Assembly (NCBI RefSeq): GCF_001426265.1
Contig: NZ_LMDG01000012.1
Location: 492,769-556,768, forward strand
Length of the DNA: 64,000 bases
Direction: 5' to 3'
From: Rhizobium sp. Root1220
GTDB taxonomy: Bacteria; Pseudomonadota; Alphaproteobacteria; Rhizobiales; Rhizobiaceae
In this document: positions 45,406 to 55,536 of the stretch, one piece after another
Layout: the number at the start of each line of letters is the position of its first letter
How positions within the stretch are numbered: position 1 is the stretch's first letter
The notes under the pieces: model-generated
The model's input: the letters and a program-made list of their open reading frames with translations, nothing else
What the model was told of the DNA's origin: nothing
The model's database searches: none
Position numbers and translations under genes: made by a program

Positions 45406-48400
45406 TCATTCCCCGGATGCAAATTTCAATCTGTCTGCGGCCTCGCGGCCATTTGATGTGTCATGGGTGGCCCTGGCGAGATCGAACTGCGCCGAATTGC
45501 TGCGTGGCGTCCAAAGCTGCCGCTCCACCGCCTCCAGCAACAGCGCCTTCATTTCCTCGAAAGCGGTCGGGTTTTTCTCGATCATGAAGTCCCGCACCTT
45601 CGGATCAGCCACGAACGCCTGATAGACGGCCTCGAAATGGTGATTGCCGACAGCACCTGTGGTCGCCGCAAAGGCAAACAGGTAGTCGACCGTCGCGGCA
45701 ATCTCGAAAGCACCCTTGTAGCCGTGGCGCATCACGCCATCGATCCATTTCGGATTGACGACGCGACCACGAACCACCCGCCCGATCTCTTCCTCCAGCG
45801 AACGGATAACCGGCTTCTCGGGCATCGAATGGTCGTTGTGATAGATCGACGGCCGCGCGCCGGCCAGTTGTTCCGCCGCCGCCGCCATGCCACCCTCGAA
45901 CTGGTAATAATCGTCACTGTCGAGCAGGTCGTGCTCGCGATTGTCCTGGTTCTGCACCACCGCCTGGATCGACCGCAACCGCTCCTCGAACACGCCGCGC
46001 TCGGCAGGGCCCTCTTCGCCGGCGCCATAGGCATAGCTGCCCCAGACCAGATAGGCCTCCGCCAGATCCGCCCGCCGCTCCCAGCCCTTCTCGTCGATCA
46101 GCGCCTGCAGCCCTGCGCCATAAGCGCCCGGCTTCGAACCGAATATCCGATAACCCGCCCGGCGCCGAGCCTGCGTCTCATCGAGTCCGGCGACAACAAG
46201 CCGCGCCGCCTCGCCACGCATCCGCTCGGCAATCGGATTGTCCCCGGCATCTTCCTCCAGCGCCCCAACGGCGCGGATCGCCTTGTCGAACAGAGCGATC
46301 TGCTCCGGAAACGCATCGCGGAAGAAGCCTGAAATGCGCAGCGTCACATCCACCCGCGGACGCCGCAGCATGGCGGGCGGAATGATCTCGTATCCGGTCA
46401 CCCGCCGCGAGGTCATGTCCCAGACCGGCTTGACGCCGATCAACGCCAGCGCCTGGGCGATATCGTCGCCACCGGTTCGCATGTTAGACGTGCCCCATGC
46501 CGTCAGCCCGAAGGAAACCGGCCATTCGCCATGATCCTGCACGTAGCGGCGGACCAGCAGCTCGGCCGACTTCTTGCCGAGTTCATACGCCGCCGGCGTC
46601 GGCACGGCGCGGCTATCCACCGAGTAGAAATTCCGCCCCGTCGGCAGCACGTCAGGTCGCCCACGGGTCGGCGCACCGGAGGGGCCGGGGGGGACAAAGC
46701 GGCCATCGAGCCCACGCAGCAGGCCGCCGATCTCGGCGGCGCCACAGGCCAAGATCGCCGGTTTCAGGCGCGTTTCGATTTCGCTGAGAACGGAGCGGGT
46801 GGCATGCCATCCGCTGGGGCAATCGATATCGCCAGACACGAATTTAGCCGCGAGCAGTTCGATACGCTCGACAGTGTCGCCTTGGGTGCGCCATAGGTCC
46901 GGTGATGCGGCAGTGAGAATATCTGGACGCGGGCCGGTCCATTCGGCGGCCATGTCGCAATCCAGCGGGTCGAATTGGCGGCTGGTGGTTGCGAAGCTCC
47001 CCTCTGTACTTTCGGAGGAGGTTATCCCACCCGCAAGTCCGGCATCCGCCGCAATCGCCCGCTGCAAGCTCCTGTCGCCGCCTTCGCCCAGCCCACGCGG
47101 CACGCGCGCCAAGGCAACGGTCAGATCCGTCAATAACCGCCCCTCCGGCGACACGCCGAAGATATGCAGCCCGTCGCGGATCTGCATTTCCTTGAGATCG
47201 CAGAGATAGGCGTCGAGCTTCTTCAGCGCCTCGATCTCGCTTTCGTCCTTGGCGATCCCGACATCGCGGTCTAGGCCGATATCCGCCACCAGTTCCAGGA
47301 TCTGCTTGCTCAGCAGCCTGATACGGCGGGGATCGCCGCCGGACGCTTCGTAGTACTCATCGACCAGTGCTTCCAGATCCTTCAGCGGCCCATAGCTCTC
47401 GGCCCGCGTCAGCGGCGGCGTCAGGTGGTCGATGATGACGGCGGCGGTACGACGCTTGGCCTGGGTGCCCTCACCCGGATCGTTGACGATGAAAGGATAG
47501 ATATGCGGCAGCGGCCCAAGTATGGCTTCCGGATAGCAGGTTTCGGACAACGCCAGCGCCTTGCCCGGCAACCATTCGAGATTGCCGTGCTTGCCCATGT
47601 GAATGACGGCATGCGCGCCGAATTCGTGACGCAGGAATGCATAGAAGGCGAGATAGCCGTGCGGCGGCACCAGGTCCGGCGAATGGTAGCTTTCCTTCGG
47701 ATCGATGTTATAGCCACGCGCCGGCTGGATACCGACCAGCACCGCACCGAAGCGCGTGAACGGCAGCGCGAAGGCACCGTCCCTGACATAGGCATCCTCG
47801 TCGGGATCACCCCAACGATCGACGATCTCGTCTTGAATCTTTTTCGGAAGTGTTTCGAAGAACGCCCTGTAACGACTCAAGGAAAGCGTTTCTCGTACGA
47901 CCTGGCCATCACGACCGGAGTTGGTCGGCCCTTCCATCAGATGCCGGATCAACGCATCGCCATCATCCGGAATATCGGCGACTGAATAACCTGCGCCCTG
48001 CATCGCCGTGAGCACCTCGACGGTACCCGCCGGCGTATCCAGCCCGACACCGTTGCCGAGGCGTCCATCGCGGTTCGGATAATTCGCCATCACCAGCGCC
48101 ACGCGCCGGTCCCGTGGCCTCGCAAGACGCAATTTCGCCCAGTTGCCAGCCAAGCGCGCAGTGTACTGCATGCGACCGACATCCGGCTCGCTGGCGACCA
48201 TATTGGCTTCGACGAGCGCATCGTAACGCACCGCCGACTTGAACGACACGGCACGCGCAAGTACCCGGCCATCGACCTCCGGCAGCGCCACGTTCATACC
48301 GAGATCGCGTGCCGAAAGCCCCTGCGACGAGGCTTCCCACCCTTCCTTCGACGACGCAGAAAAGATCGCCTGGAGCACCACGGCATCGGTGGCTTCCAGC

Positions 48401-49266
48401 ACCGTCGGCTGGCGGGCAGCACCGGGAGCCGAGACGGCAAAGCCGGTGGTGTTAATCACGACGTCAGGCCTCGCTGCATCGAAGATGCTCTCGATGATAC
48501 CCTTGGAAACGGGATCCTTGAGGCTGTAGGCAAAGACCGGCAGCGGCCGCATGCCTTCCGCCGCTAGCGCCTCGATCAGCGCTTCGACAGGCCCGGTCTC
48601 GCCACTTTGCACAAGCGCCCGGTAGAAGGAGATGGCAACCGCTGGCGATTGCTGCATTCCTGGCAAGGCTCGAGCATTCGCTTCCGCGCTTGCTTTCCAC
48701 TCCTCGATCCCGATGACACCGCGCCCTGGCCACCAGATTCCGGCCTTCATCAGGGGCACGGCCGCCTCCGGCTTCTCACCACCGGAAAGCATCGCCTCCG
48801 CATAGGCCAGAAACGCTTGCGAATTCGCGTCCCCACCTTCAATCAGATAGGCCCAGAGCGCATTCAGGTCTTCAAGCAGCACATTTGAAAACGGCGTCAA
48901 CCCCGCGTCCGGCTTCGAATCCCCCGGCAGCACGGCCACCAGCGCCCCCTGCCGCGCAGCCACCGCATGCAGAGCCTCCAGTGCGTACTGGAAATAGCTT
49001 GCACCGCCGAGCGCGCGCACGATGATCAGCTTCGCATGCCGCGCCGTGCGCTCGACATAGGCATCGACGGACATCGGATGCTTTAGGCTCATCAGGCTGG
49101 CGATGCGCAGCGAGCGCGCCTGGCCGCGTTGACCATGCGCGGCCGCGATCGCCGCTAGTTCGGTGTCGGCGGCGGAAAGGAACAGGATATCGCCGGGAGA
49201 CTGACCGAGATCGATCGCCTCCGCGCCATCGCTGATCGTTCCCTGCTGTGCCAGAAGCAGATGCAT
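45406..49266 (-). CDS. cobN: Cobaltochelatase large subunit CobN
   Basis: The 1286-residue protein matches the usual CobN length (about 1275). This subunit binds hydrogenobyrinic acid a,c-diamide and, with CobS and CobT (not in this window), inserts Co2+. Recognisable are GKHGNLEWLPGKALALSETCYPEAILGP (in part), LTAWGTSNMRTGGDD and FNxP-like GYKGAFEIAATVDYLFAFAA. It is the aerobic-pathway marker. It lies 26 nt after cobW. Confidence 0.95.
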   Translation of the reverse strand: MHLLLAQQGTISDGAEAIDLGQSPGDILFLSAADTELAAIAAAHGQRGQARSLRIASLMSLKHPMSVDAYVERTARHAKLIIVRALGGASYFQYALEALHAVAARQGALVAVLPGDSKPDAGLTPFSNVLLEDLNALWAYLIEGGDANSQAFLAYAEAMLSGGEKPEAAVPLMKAGIWWPGRGVIGIEEWKASAEANARALPGMQQSPAVAISFYRALVQSGETGPVEALIEALAAEGMRPLPVFAYSLKDPVSKGIIESIFDAARPDVVINTTGFAVSAPGAARQPTVLEATDAVVLQAIFSASSKEGWEASSQGLSARDLGMNVALPEVDGRVLARAVSFKSAVRYDALVEANMVASEPDVGRMQYTARLAGNWAKLRLARPRDRRVALVMANYPNRDGRLGNGVGLDTPAGTVEVLTAMQGAGYSVADIPDDGDALIRHLMEGPTNSGRDGQVVRETLSLSRYRAFFETLPKKIQDEIVDRWGDPDEDAYVRDGAFALPFTRFGAVLVGIQPARGYNIDPKESYHSPDLVPPHGYLAFYAFLRHEFGAHAVIHMGKHGNLEWLPGKALALSETCYPEAILGPLPHIYPFIVNDPGEGTQAKRRTAAVIIDHLTPPLTRAESYGPLKDLEALVDEYYEASGGDPRRIRLLSKQILELVADIGLDRDVGIAKDESEIEALKKLDAYLCDLKEMQIRDGLHIFGVSPEGRLLTDLTVALARVPRGLGEGGDRSLQRAIAADAGLAGGITSSESTEGSFATTSRQFDPLDCDMAAEWTGPRPDILTAASPDLWRTQGDTVERIELLAAKFVSGDIDCPSGWHATRSVLSEIETRLKPAILACGAAEIGGLLRGLDGRFVPPGPSGAPTRGRPDVLPTGRNFYSVDSRAVPTPAAYELGKKSAELLVRRYVQDHGEWPVSFGLTAWGTSNMRTGGDDIAQALALIGVKPVWDMTSRRVTGYEIIPPAMLRRPRVDVTLRISGFFRDAFPEQIALFDKAIRAVGALEEDAGDNPIAERMRGEAARLVVAGLDETQARRRAGYRIFGSKPGAYGAGLQALIDEKGWERRADLAEAYLVWGSYAYGAGEEGPAERGVFEERLRSIQAVVQNQDNREHDLLDSDDYYQFEGGMAAAAEQLAGARPSIYHNDHSMPEKPVIRSLEEEIGRVVRGRVVNPKWIDGVMRHGYKGAFEIAATVDYLFAFAATTGAVGNHHFEAVYQAFVADPKVRDFMIEKNPTAFEEMKALLLEAVERQLWTPRSNSAQFDLARATHDTSNGREAADRLKFASGE

Positions 49267-49292
49267 TGTCTTACCTTATGCGCGGTCTCGCT

Positions 49293-50342
49293 TTACGCGA
49301 GCGCCGCAATCGCCTTGCGCACCGCGCTCTCGTCCATCTCGTGCAGGCCGATCACCACCAGCCGCGTCCCGCGTGCCTCGCCGGCCGCCCAGGCGCGATC
49401 GAAATAGTGGTCGATGCGGCTACCGACAGCCTGAAGCTGCAGGCGCATCGGCTTGCCGGGAACATCGACGAAGCCCTTGACGCGCAGAACGTCATGCTCG
49501 GCGATAATGCCCTTGAGGCTGTCAACAAAAGCGGCAGCATCGGCAATGCCACCGAGTTCGACGACAAAACTGTCGAATTCGTCGTGATCATGCGGCGTGC
49601 CGTCTTCGTGCTCAAGCTCGTGGTGGGACTTGCGGTTGCCGATATCGGCTTCCGTGCCGATGCCCAGACCAAGCAGCACGCTTGCCGGCACTGCCCCGTT
49701 CCTTGCCTCGATCATGGTAGGCTTGCGTGCGGTGCGCGAGGCAACCTCGTCGCGAACGCGGGCAAGTCCGGCGCTGTCGAGCAGATCGGTCTTGTTGAGC
49801 ACGATCAGGTCGGCGCAGGTCAACTGATCCTCGAACAGTTCCTCGATCGGGCTTTCGTGATCGAGTGAATCATCGTCAGCGCGCAACGCATCCACCGCGT
49901 CATGGTCGTCGGCAAACCGGCCTGCAGCGACAGCAGCACTATCGACCACGGTGATGACGCCATCGACCGTCACCTGCGTGCGGATATCAGGCCAGTTGAA
50001 GGCAGCGACCAGCGGCTGCGGCAGCGCCAGGCCGGAGGTTTCGATGACGATATGGTCAGGACGGTTGTCGCGCTCCAGAAGCTTGGTCATCGTCGGAATG
50101 AAGTCGTCGGCCACCGTGCAGCAGATGCAGCCATTCGTCAGCTCGATGATGTCCTCTTCGGTGCAGTTCTCTGCGCCGCAGCCCTTCAGCACGTCGCCAT
50201 CGACGCCAAGATCGCCGAACTCGTTGATAATGAGTGCGATCTTCTTGCCGCCGGCATTGGTCAACAGGTTGCGGATCATCGTCGTTTTGCCGGCGCCGAG
50301 AAAGCCGGTGATCACGGTCGCCGGGATTTTCTGCTGGTTCAT
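49293..50342 (-). CDS. cobW: Cobalamin biosynthesis GTPase CobW
   Basis: The 349-residue COG0523 GTPase is thought to deliver Co2+ to CobN. Walker [12 protein letters not shown] (residues 13-23), metal motif GCICC, NKTD and a His/Asp stretch HHELEHEDGTPHDHDEF are present. In contrast to the zinc-linked paralogue at 12415, it has canonical NKxD and sits under a B12 riboswitch between cobP and cobN. Confidence 0.95.
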   Translation of the reverse strand: MNQQKIPATVITGFLGAGKTTMIRNLLTNAGGKKIALIINEFGDLGVDGDVLKGCGAENCTEEDIIELTNGCICCTVADDFIPTMTKLLERDNRPDHIVIETSGLALPQPLVAAFNWPDIRTQVTVDGVITVVDSAAVAAGRFADDHDAVDALRADDDSLDHESPIEELFEDQLTCADLIVLNKTDLLDSAGLARVRDEVASRTARKPTMIEARNGAVPASVLLGLGIGTEADIGNRKSHHELEHEDGTPHDHDEFDSFVVELGGIADAAAFVDSLKGIIAEHDVLRVKGFVDVPGKPMRLQLQAVGSRIDHYFDRAWAAGEARGTRLVVIGLHEMDESAVRKAIAALA

Positions 50343-50346
50343 AATA

Positions 50347-50859
50347 TCAACCCTTCATTTTCAGCGGCAGGCCTGCCGCGATAAAATACACGTCCGCGAC
50401 TTCAGCCGCGATCATTTGGTGCAGTCGGCCGGCATGGTCGCGAAAATCCCGCGCCATGCGGTTCTCGGGCACGATGCCGAGACCGACTTCATTGGAAACG
50501 ATGACAAGCCGCGCTTTCGCGCGCGGCATATAGGCGGCTAGCGCTGCAAACTCGGCCGCCATGTCGCACTCGTCCATCATCAGATTGGTGATCCATAGCG
50601 TCAGGCAATCGACCAGTATGGCTCGACTCTCGCCGTCATTGGCAGCAAGGCAACCGACGAGATCGAGCGGCTCTTCATGGGTGGTCCAGCGATCACCGCG
50701 ATCGGCCTTGTGCTGGTCGATACGATCACGCATCTCATCGTCCCAGGCACGGCCGGTGGCGATATAATGGCAGTCGAGGCCACTGGTGGTGACAAGGTTT
50801 TCTGCAAAGCGCGACTTTCCGGAACGGGCGCCACCGAGGATCAACGTGGAGGATGGCAT
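50347..50859 (-). CDS. cobP: Bifunctional adenosylcobinamide kinase / guanylyltransferase CobP
   Basis: The 170-residue enzyme phosphorylates adenosylcobinamide and transfers GMP to it. P-loop [14 protein letters not shown] lies near the N-terminus; [12 protein letters not shown] and [13 protein letters not shown] are typical. ATG at 50859 is favoured because it overlaps the stop of an upstream small ORF (TGATG); a GTG at 50865 is possible. cobW begins 4 nt after it. Confidence 0.92.
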   Translation of the reverse strand: MPSSTLILGGARSGKSRFAENLVTTSGLDCHYIATGRAWDDEMRDRIDQHKADRGDRWTTHEEPLDLVGCLAANDGESRAILVDCLTLWITNLMMDECDMAAEFAALAAYMPRAKARLVIVSNEVGLGIVPENRMARDFRDHAGRLHQMIAAEVADVYFIAAGLPLKMKG

Positions 50860-51098
50860 CAGCACAAGGCTTCCAGACGTGACGATCGCTCGACCAAACG
50901 ACCCGCATTCCCGTGCTTGTCACAGGAATGCGGTTCGCCCAAGTCCTTAGGCGAGAAAGACGTTTTGAAACGCGTAGAGTTTTTCACCGCGCAGGCGCCC
51001 GGTGGCCGGATTCCTGCTACGAGCCCAGGAATGCAAGCTGGGAGTACGAACATCCCTGACGCCAACTCTTCTGGCGCAAAAATCTGTTTATCTGCCAC
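50859..51098 (-). CDS. Putative 79-residue protein between the B12 riboswitch and cobP
   Basis: The GTG at 51098 follows GGAGG by 5 nt, and the stop overlaps the cobP ATG (TGATG), a coupling pattern. The product has four cysteines (22, 36, 59, 79), a Pro/Gly-rich middle and a basic C-terminus; no domain is recognised. A hairpin (CGCATTCC / GGAATGCG, 50904-50932) lies within it, so the stretch may instead be the riboswitch expression platform. Support is the SD and coupling geometry only. Confidence 0.4.
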   Translation of the reverse strand: MADKQIFAPEELASGMFVLPACIPGLVAGIRPPGACAVKNSTRFKTSFSPKDLGEPHSCDKHGNAGRLVERSSRLEALC

Positions 51099-51154
51099 GA
51101 CAACCTCCGTGCTGGCATGGGCACGATGCCCAGGGGTGGGCTTGTTGCCCGGCA

Positions 51155-51460
51155 CGATTGGCAGGTCTCCTGGCTCACGGGTCCCGGCAACGATCAGGGC
51201 CGACCGATAGACGGTCGTCCTGATCGCGCCAGCAGATCTCCCTCGCCTTCCCGGCTGCAATCATGAAGAGGCGGACGATTCGTAGATGAGGAGGCGTCCA
51301 ACCCCGGTTGATCATGCTTGCATTACCAGTGGCTTTTCCGTCACCGTGTAAGATTTGCTCGCCTGCACCACACAGGCAGCCAGCAAAGCACACAAGACAC
51401 CGGATGGAAGACCCTGACCGCTCTACAGTCGCGGGGTCGGCTGCGATGAAGGTGCCCTAG
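51155..51460 (-). promoter_or_regulatory. Cobalamin riboswitch
   Basis: On the minus strand, in order: GGCACC start (about 51456), CCCCGCGACTGTAGAGCGG (consensus CCCGCAACTG; about 51418-51436), GCCACTG (51327-51333), GGGAAGGCG (about 51243-51251) and the B12 box GAGCCAGGAGACCTGCC (51160-51176). It heads the ORF-cobP-cobW-cobN-cobO-eamA operon and should reduce its expression when adenosylcobalamin is plentiful. Confidence 0.92.
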
Positions 51461-51780
51461 TTGGGTCCACCCCGTCACATTCCCTTTTCATCCGAAACGC
51501 TTTTAGGCGATCCGGAACCATTCGTAATGGGTCGCATGGTTAGGCAAGCCCCTGTGTGAAGTCAATTGGCATGACTGCGTTGAACCCGCGGGAAATGCCG
51601 ACCGCACCGCCACAAGACGACCATCTCTACCGTTTTTATCGTCTTTTATCAGTGACTTATGTCATGGAAAATTGTTGCAAAGGGCGGTCTTTTGCTGCAA
51701 TTGCACCGCAAGCGATCCAACTGCTGATCACTCGTCCCTTCTCCCCTTGATCGGGCTCCCGCCCGCCTAGTTTCCTTGTC

Positions 51781-53571
51781 ATGCTTCTGAAAATCGATAT
51801 CCGCCGCTTTGCCCCGCTTGATACCCTGTTGGATGTGGGACGCATTCGCGCGCTCCTGCGGCGCACCGAATTGGGCATGCTGATCGCCGGCGCCATCGTG
51901 GGCGTCACTGCCGGTCTCGCCGTTACCGGCATGAGCGTTGTTTCCCGCGAGATGCATAGCCTCATCTTCGGGATCAGCGATGTCGAACGCCTGAGTTCGT
52001 CGCAGATCGACAACAAATTCCTCTTGCTTGCAGCGCCGGTAGCAGGCGGAATACTTCTCGGCCTGCTGATGTACACTCTGGCCAAGACCCGCAAGAAGCC
52101 GATGGTCGACCCGATCGAGGCCAATGCACTGCATGGTGGGCGACTATCGCTGACGGATAGCATCCTGGTCGCCGTTCAGAATTTGATCTCGAACGGTTTC
52201 GGCGCCTCCGTCGGGCTCGAGGCTGGCTACACCCAGTTGGCATCGGGCATCGCCTCGAAGCTGGGGCTCAAGCTGCAACTGCGTCGCTCGGACCTGCGCG
52301 TTCTCGTCGGCTGCGGGGCGGCGGGCGCGATTGCCGCAGCGTTCAACGCACCGCTTACAGGCGCTTTTTATGCATTCGAACTGATCATAGGCACCTACAC
52401 CATCATATCCCTGACACCGGTGGTTGTCTCCGCTCTCGTCGCCACGCTGGTGGCGCGCCTTCTTGCCGGCAGTGATTTTGTTATCAATGTGGGCGAGTTC
52501 GGCACCGTCATGCCGGCCGACTACGTACCAGCCGTGTTGCTCGGGGCATTCTGCGCGGGCATTGGCATCCTCATCATGCAGGGCGTGGCCTTCGTCGAGG
52601 AACTGGCGCGCAGAAGTTCAATCGCGCTGCCGCTAAGGCCTGCACTCGGCGGCATCGTCGTCGGCCTTCTCGCCTTGGTGACGCCGCAGGTTCTCTCGGC
52701 CGGCCACGGCGCGTTGCATCTGAACCTCAGCCGCGACGTCGGCATTCCGATGCTCGTGGGCCTGTTCCTGCTGAAGGCGTTTGCGTCAGCCATCTCCATC
52801 GGGTCCGGTTTCCGAGGCGGCCTGTTCTTCGCATCGCTGTTCATGGGCGCACTGTTGGGCAAGGTGTTTGCCTATTCGGCACCCTACTTCGCCCACGCAA
52901 CGTTGACCCCGGTAATCTATGCCGTGGTCGGCATGAGTTCGCTTGCCGTGGCCGTCATCGGCGGGCCGCTGACAATGACCTTCCTTGCACTTGAGATCAC
53001 TGGCGATTTTCCCATCACAGCTCTCGTGCTTGCCGCCGTGATCACCTCGTCGCTCGTGGTTCGCAGCACCTTCGGCTACTCCTTCGCCACATGGCGTTTT
53101 CACTTGCGCGGCGAAAGCATCCGCAGCGCCCACGACGTCGGCTGGATACGCAGCCTGACCGTCGACAAGCTGATGCGCGCGGATGTGAAAACGGCCAAAG
53201 CCAGCAGTTCGATCGAGGAATTCAAAGAGCTCTTCCCGATCGGCTCCGCGCAGCGTGTCGTCCTCGTCGACGGGAACGGCAAATACGTGGGCCTGGTTCT
53301 CGTGCCCGAGATTTACGCAAACCTTACGGATACCGTTGAAACCGGCAAGGATCTGAGCGAATTCGTGCGGTACAGGAACGACTTCCTGCAGCCGCAAATG
53401 AACGCCAAACAGGCCGCCGCCATCTTTGACAGGACAGAAAGCGAGGCACTGGCCGTCGTCAACAATCTGATCGAACGGAAGGTCGTCGGCCAGTTGAGCG
53501 AGGCCCACACTCTGCGCCGTTACAGCGAAGAACTCGATCGGCGGCGGCGGGAGGTATCGGGCGAGATCTAG
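51781..53571 (+). CDS. CLC-family chloride channel or antiporter with CBS domains
   Basis: The 596-residue inner-membrane protein has many hydrophobic helices. The gating-glutamate region reads GASVGLEAGYTQ, the anion loop GSGFRGGLFFAS, and the family motif GAAGAIAAAFNAPLTGAFYA. A C-terminal CBS pair starts near residue 460 (LTVDKLMRADVKTAKASSSI). The GSGIP selectivity segment of E. coli ClcA is not seen. It converges on cobQ with a 4-nt overlap; no functional link is evident. Confidence 0.92.
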   Translation: MLLKIDIRRFAPLDTLLDVGRIRALLRRTELGMLIAGAIVGVTAGLAVTGMSVVSREMHSLIFGISDVERLSSSQIDNKFLLLAAPVAGGILLGLLMYTLAKTRKKPMVDPIEANALHGGRLSLTDSILVAVQNLISNGFGASVGLEAGYTQLASGIASKLGLKLQLRRSDLRVLVGCGAAGAIAAAFNAPLTGAFYAFELIIGTYTIISLTPVVVSALVATLVARLLAGSDFVINVGEFGTVMPADYVPAVLLGAFCAGIGILIMQGVAFVEELARRSSIALPLRPALGGIVVGLLALVTPQVLSAGHGALHLNLSRDVGIPMLVGLFLLKAFASAISIGSGFRGGLFFASLFMGALLGKVFAYSAPYFAHATLTPVIYAVVGMSSLAVAVIGGPLTMTFLALEITGDFPITALVLAAVITSSLVVRSTFGYSFATWRFHLRGESIRSAHDVGWIRSLTVDKLMRADVKTAKASSSIEEFKELFPIGSAQRVVLVDGNGKYVGLVLVPEIYANLTDTVETGKDLSEFVRYRNDFLQPQMNAKQAAAIFDRTESEALAVVNNLIERKVVGQLSEAHTLRRYSEELDRRRREVSGEI

Positions 53572-55025
53572 CCGAGAAGTTCACCGAGCCACCGGCGATC
53601 GAGATATGTTTCCAGCTCACCGGCGAGCGTATCCAGAGCCTGCTCGACACCTGCGCGATAGTTGCGTCTTTCGCCCGGAAGCCCCAAACTCTGCAACAGC
53701 CGTGAACGGTAGGCATCACTGGTAAAGAGCCCGTGCAGATAAGTTCCGACAATCCGTCCATCCGCTGAAATCGCGCCATCCGGAATGCCGTCGACGATGG
53801 CGAACGGCCGACCGCAGTCCTCGCCGCCGGTAACGCCGAGGTGGATTTGATATCCTGTCAGCGGATCGCCATGCTCGACGGACGTGGCCGAACTGTTGCG
53901 CACGGTTTTCTCGCGGGCCATCGCGGTCTCAACCTCAAGAAGCCCGAGACCGACCGTTTCGCGAGTGCTGCCCTCGACGCCTTGCGGATCACGTACGGTG
54001 CGTCCCAGCATCTGGTAGCCGCCACAGATGCCGATCACCCGACCGCCACGGCCAACGTGAGCAACCAGATCGACGTCCCAATGCTGCGCCCGCAAATCCG
54101 CAAGATCCGCAATGGTCGATTTCGATCCAGGCAGAATGACCAGCGCAGCATCTTCGGGGAGCCGCTCGCCCGCGCGGACGAAAACAAGATCCACGTCCGC
54201 CTCCGCGCGGAGCGGATCGAGATCATCGAAATTGGCAATGCGCGGCAGAACCGGGACGGCTATCTTCACTGCCGCCCTCTCATCGCTCCGGACCAGACGC
54301 TCCAAGGCCACGGAATCCTCCGCCGGTAACCGGGACGCTGCCTTGAGCCACGGCACGACACCCAAGCACGGCCAGCCCGTGAAGCGCCGCACGGCATCGA
54401 TCCCCTCGTCGAACAACGACACGTCGCCGCGGAACTTGTTGATGATATAGCCTTTGATCATCGCCCGGTCGTCATCGGACAGGATGGTGTTTGTGCCCAC
54501 TAGCGATGCTATTACACCGCCGCGGTCGATATCGCCGACAAGCACGACAGGCACGCCGGCCCGTGTAGCAAATCCCATATTGGCAATATCGCCGGCTCTC
54601 AAATTGATTTCGGCCGGAGATCCCGCCCCTTCCACGACGACTAGGTCGGCGTCCGCCGAAACGGTGGCGAAGCTCTGCATCACATAATCGAGCAGTTGCG
54701 GCTTGAGACGCTGGTAATCTCGCCCTCCCGCCTGTCCCCAGACCCTTCCCTGGACGACGATCTGGCTGCCGTTCTCCGATTGCGGCTTCAGAAGCACGGG
54801 ATTCATGTGAACCGACGACGGCACGCGCGCCGCCAGCGACTGCAGCCATTGGGCCCTGCCGATCTCGCCGCCGTCATCGGCAACCGCGGCATTGTTCGAC
54901 ATGTTCTGCGGCTTAAACGGGCGCACCCTGATGCCGCGATTGGCCGCAAGCCTGCAAAGCCCCGCGACCAGGACGGTCTTTCCGACATCGGAGCCGGTTC
55001 CTTGCAGCATGATGGCTTTGGTCAT
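53568..55025 (-). CDS. cobQ: Cobyric acid synthase CobQ
   Basis: The 485-residue amidotransferase adds four amides to adenosylcobyrinic acid a,c-diamide. The dethiobiotin-synthetase-like P-loop GTGSDVGKTVLVAGL is at residues 10-24, then RPFKPQNMSNNA, VVVEGAGSPAEINLR, and the glutaminase nucleophile in GICGGYQMLG. It is monocistronic, apart from the main cob operons; no B12 box was found upstream. Confidence 0.95.
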   Translation of the reverse strand: MTKAIMLQGTGSDVGKTVLVAGLCRLAANRGIRVRPFKPQNMSNNAAVADDGGEIGRAQWLQSLAARVPSSVHMNPVLLKPQSENGSQIVVQGRVWGQAGGRDYQRLKPQLLDYVMQSFATVSADADLVVVEGAGSPAEINLRAGDIANMGFATRAGVPVVLVGDIDRGGVIASLVGTNTILSDDDRAMIKGYIINKFRGDVSLFDEGIDAVRRFTGWPCLGVVPWLKAASRLPAEDSVALERLVRSDERAAVKIAVPVLPRIANFDDLDPLRAEADVDLVFVRAGERLPEDAALVILPGSKSTIADLADLRAQHWDVDLVAHVGRGGRVIGICGGYQMLGRTVRDPQGVEGSTRETVGLGLLEVETAMAREKTVRNSSATSVEHGDPLTGYQIHLGVTGGEDCGRPFAIVDGIPDGAISADGRIVGTYLHGLFTSDAYRSRLLQSLGLPGERRNYRAGVEQALDTLAGELETYLDRRWLGELLG

Positions 55026-55536
55026 CGCGAAACTCCGGAAAGCGAACGGCCTACAACGCCCGCTCCGGCACCGTCAATCGCAAGTGCTGAAAATGCGAAA
55101 GCCGCGGCAACTCTGGGAGTTAGCGCGGCTTGCCGAATTACACTGGCGCTTCGCCCGTACACGGCGCAGCTCACTTTCTCCGGGACGCACTACCTGATCC
55201 GGAGAAGCGGCGGTTGTCCCCCGCCACGCGACACTCATACCGCCACATTCTTACCGGAGCGTTAGCAAACCCGAAGGCGACGACAGATTTCGGGATATTG
55301 CGATTTTTTGTTGACGTGCGCGAACGCAGACGCCTTCCCAAGGGCGTTGCCGGCCACAAATAGCATTTACTATTTCGAATCAGGTGTTTACGCTTCATTT
55401 TTCGCTGCCGAAAGCGTAGGCTCTTGCTAGAAGGCAAAGGACTAACGCCGCGCACTGCCTGAAACCGCCCCCTCACAGCCGCCGCCCATTGGCCGACTGC
55501 TGGTTCGAGGTCGAGGCCCGAGAGTGGGAAAGCCGG
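55026..55536. other. Divergent intergenic region, no gene recognised
   Basis: The 511 bases separate cobQ and the betaine-type binding protein. A hairpin TACGCTT / AAGCGTA lies near 55389-55418. No B12 box, tRNA or plausible ORF was seen; it presumably holds both promoters. Confidence 0.5.

Noticed and set aside
55026..55536. Second B12 riboswitch ahead of cobQ
   Set aside because: No B12 box (AGYCMGGAGACCKGCC) or GCCACTG was found on the cobQ strand.
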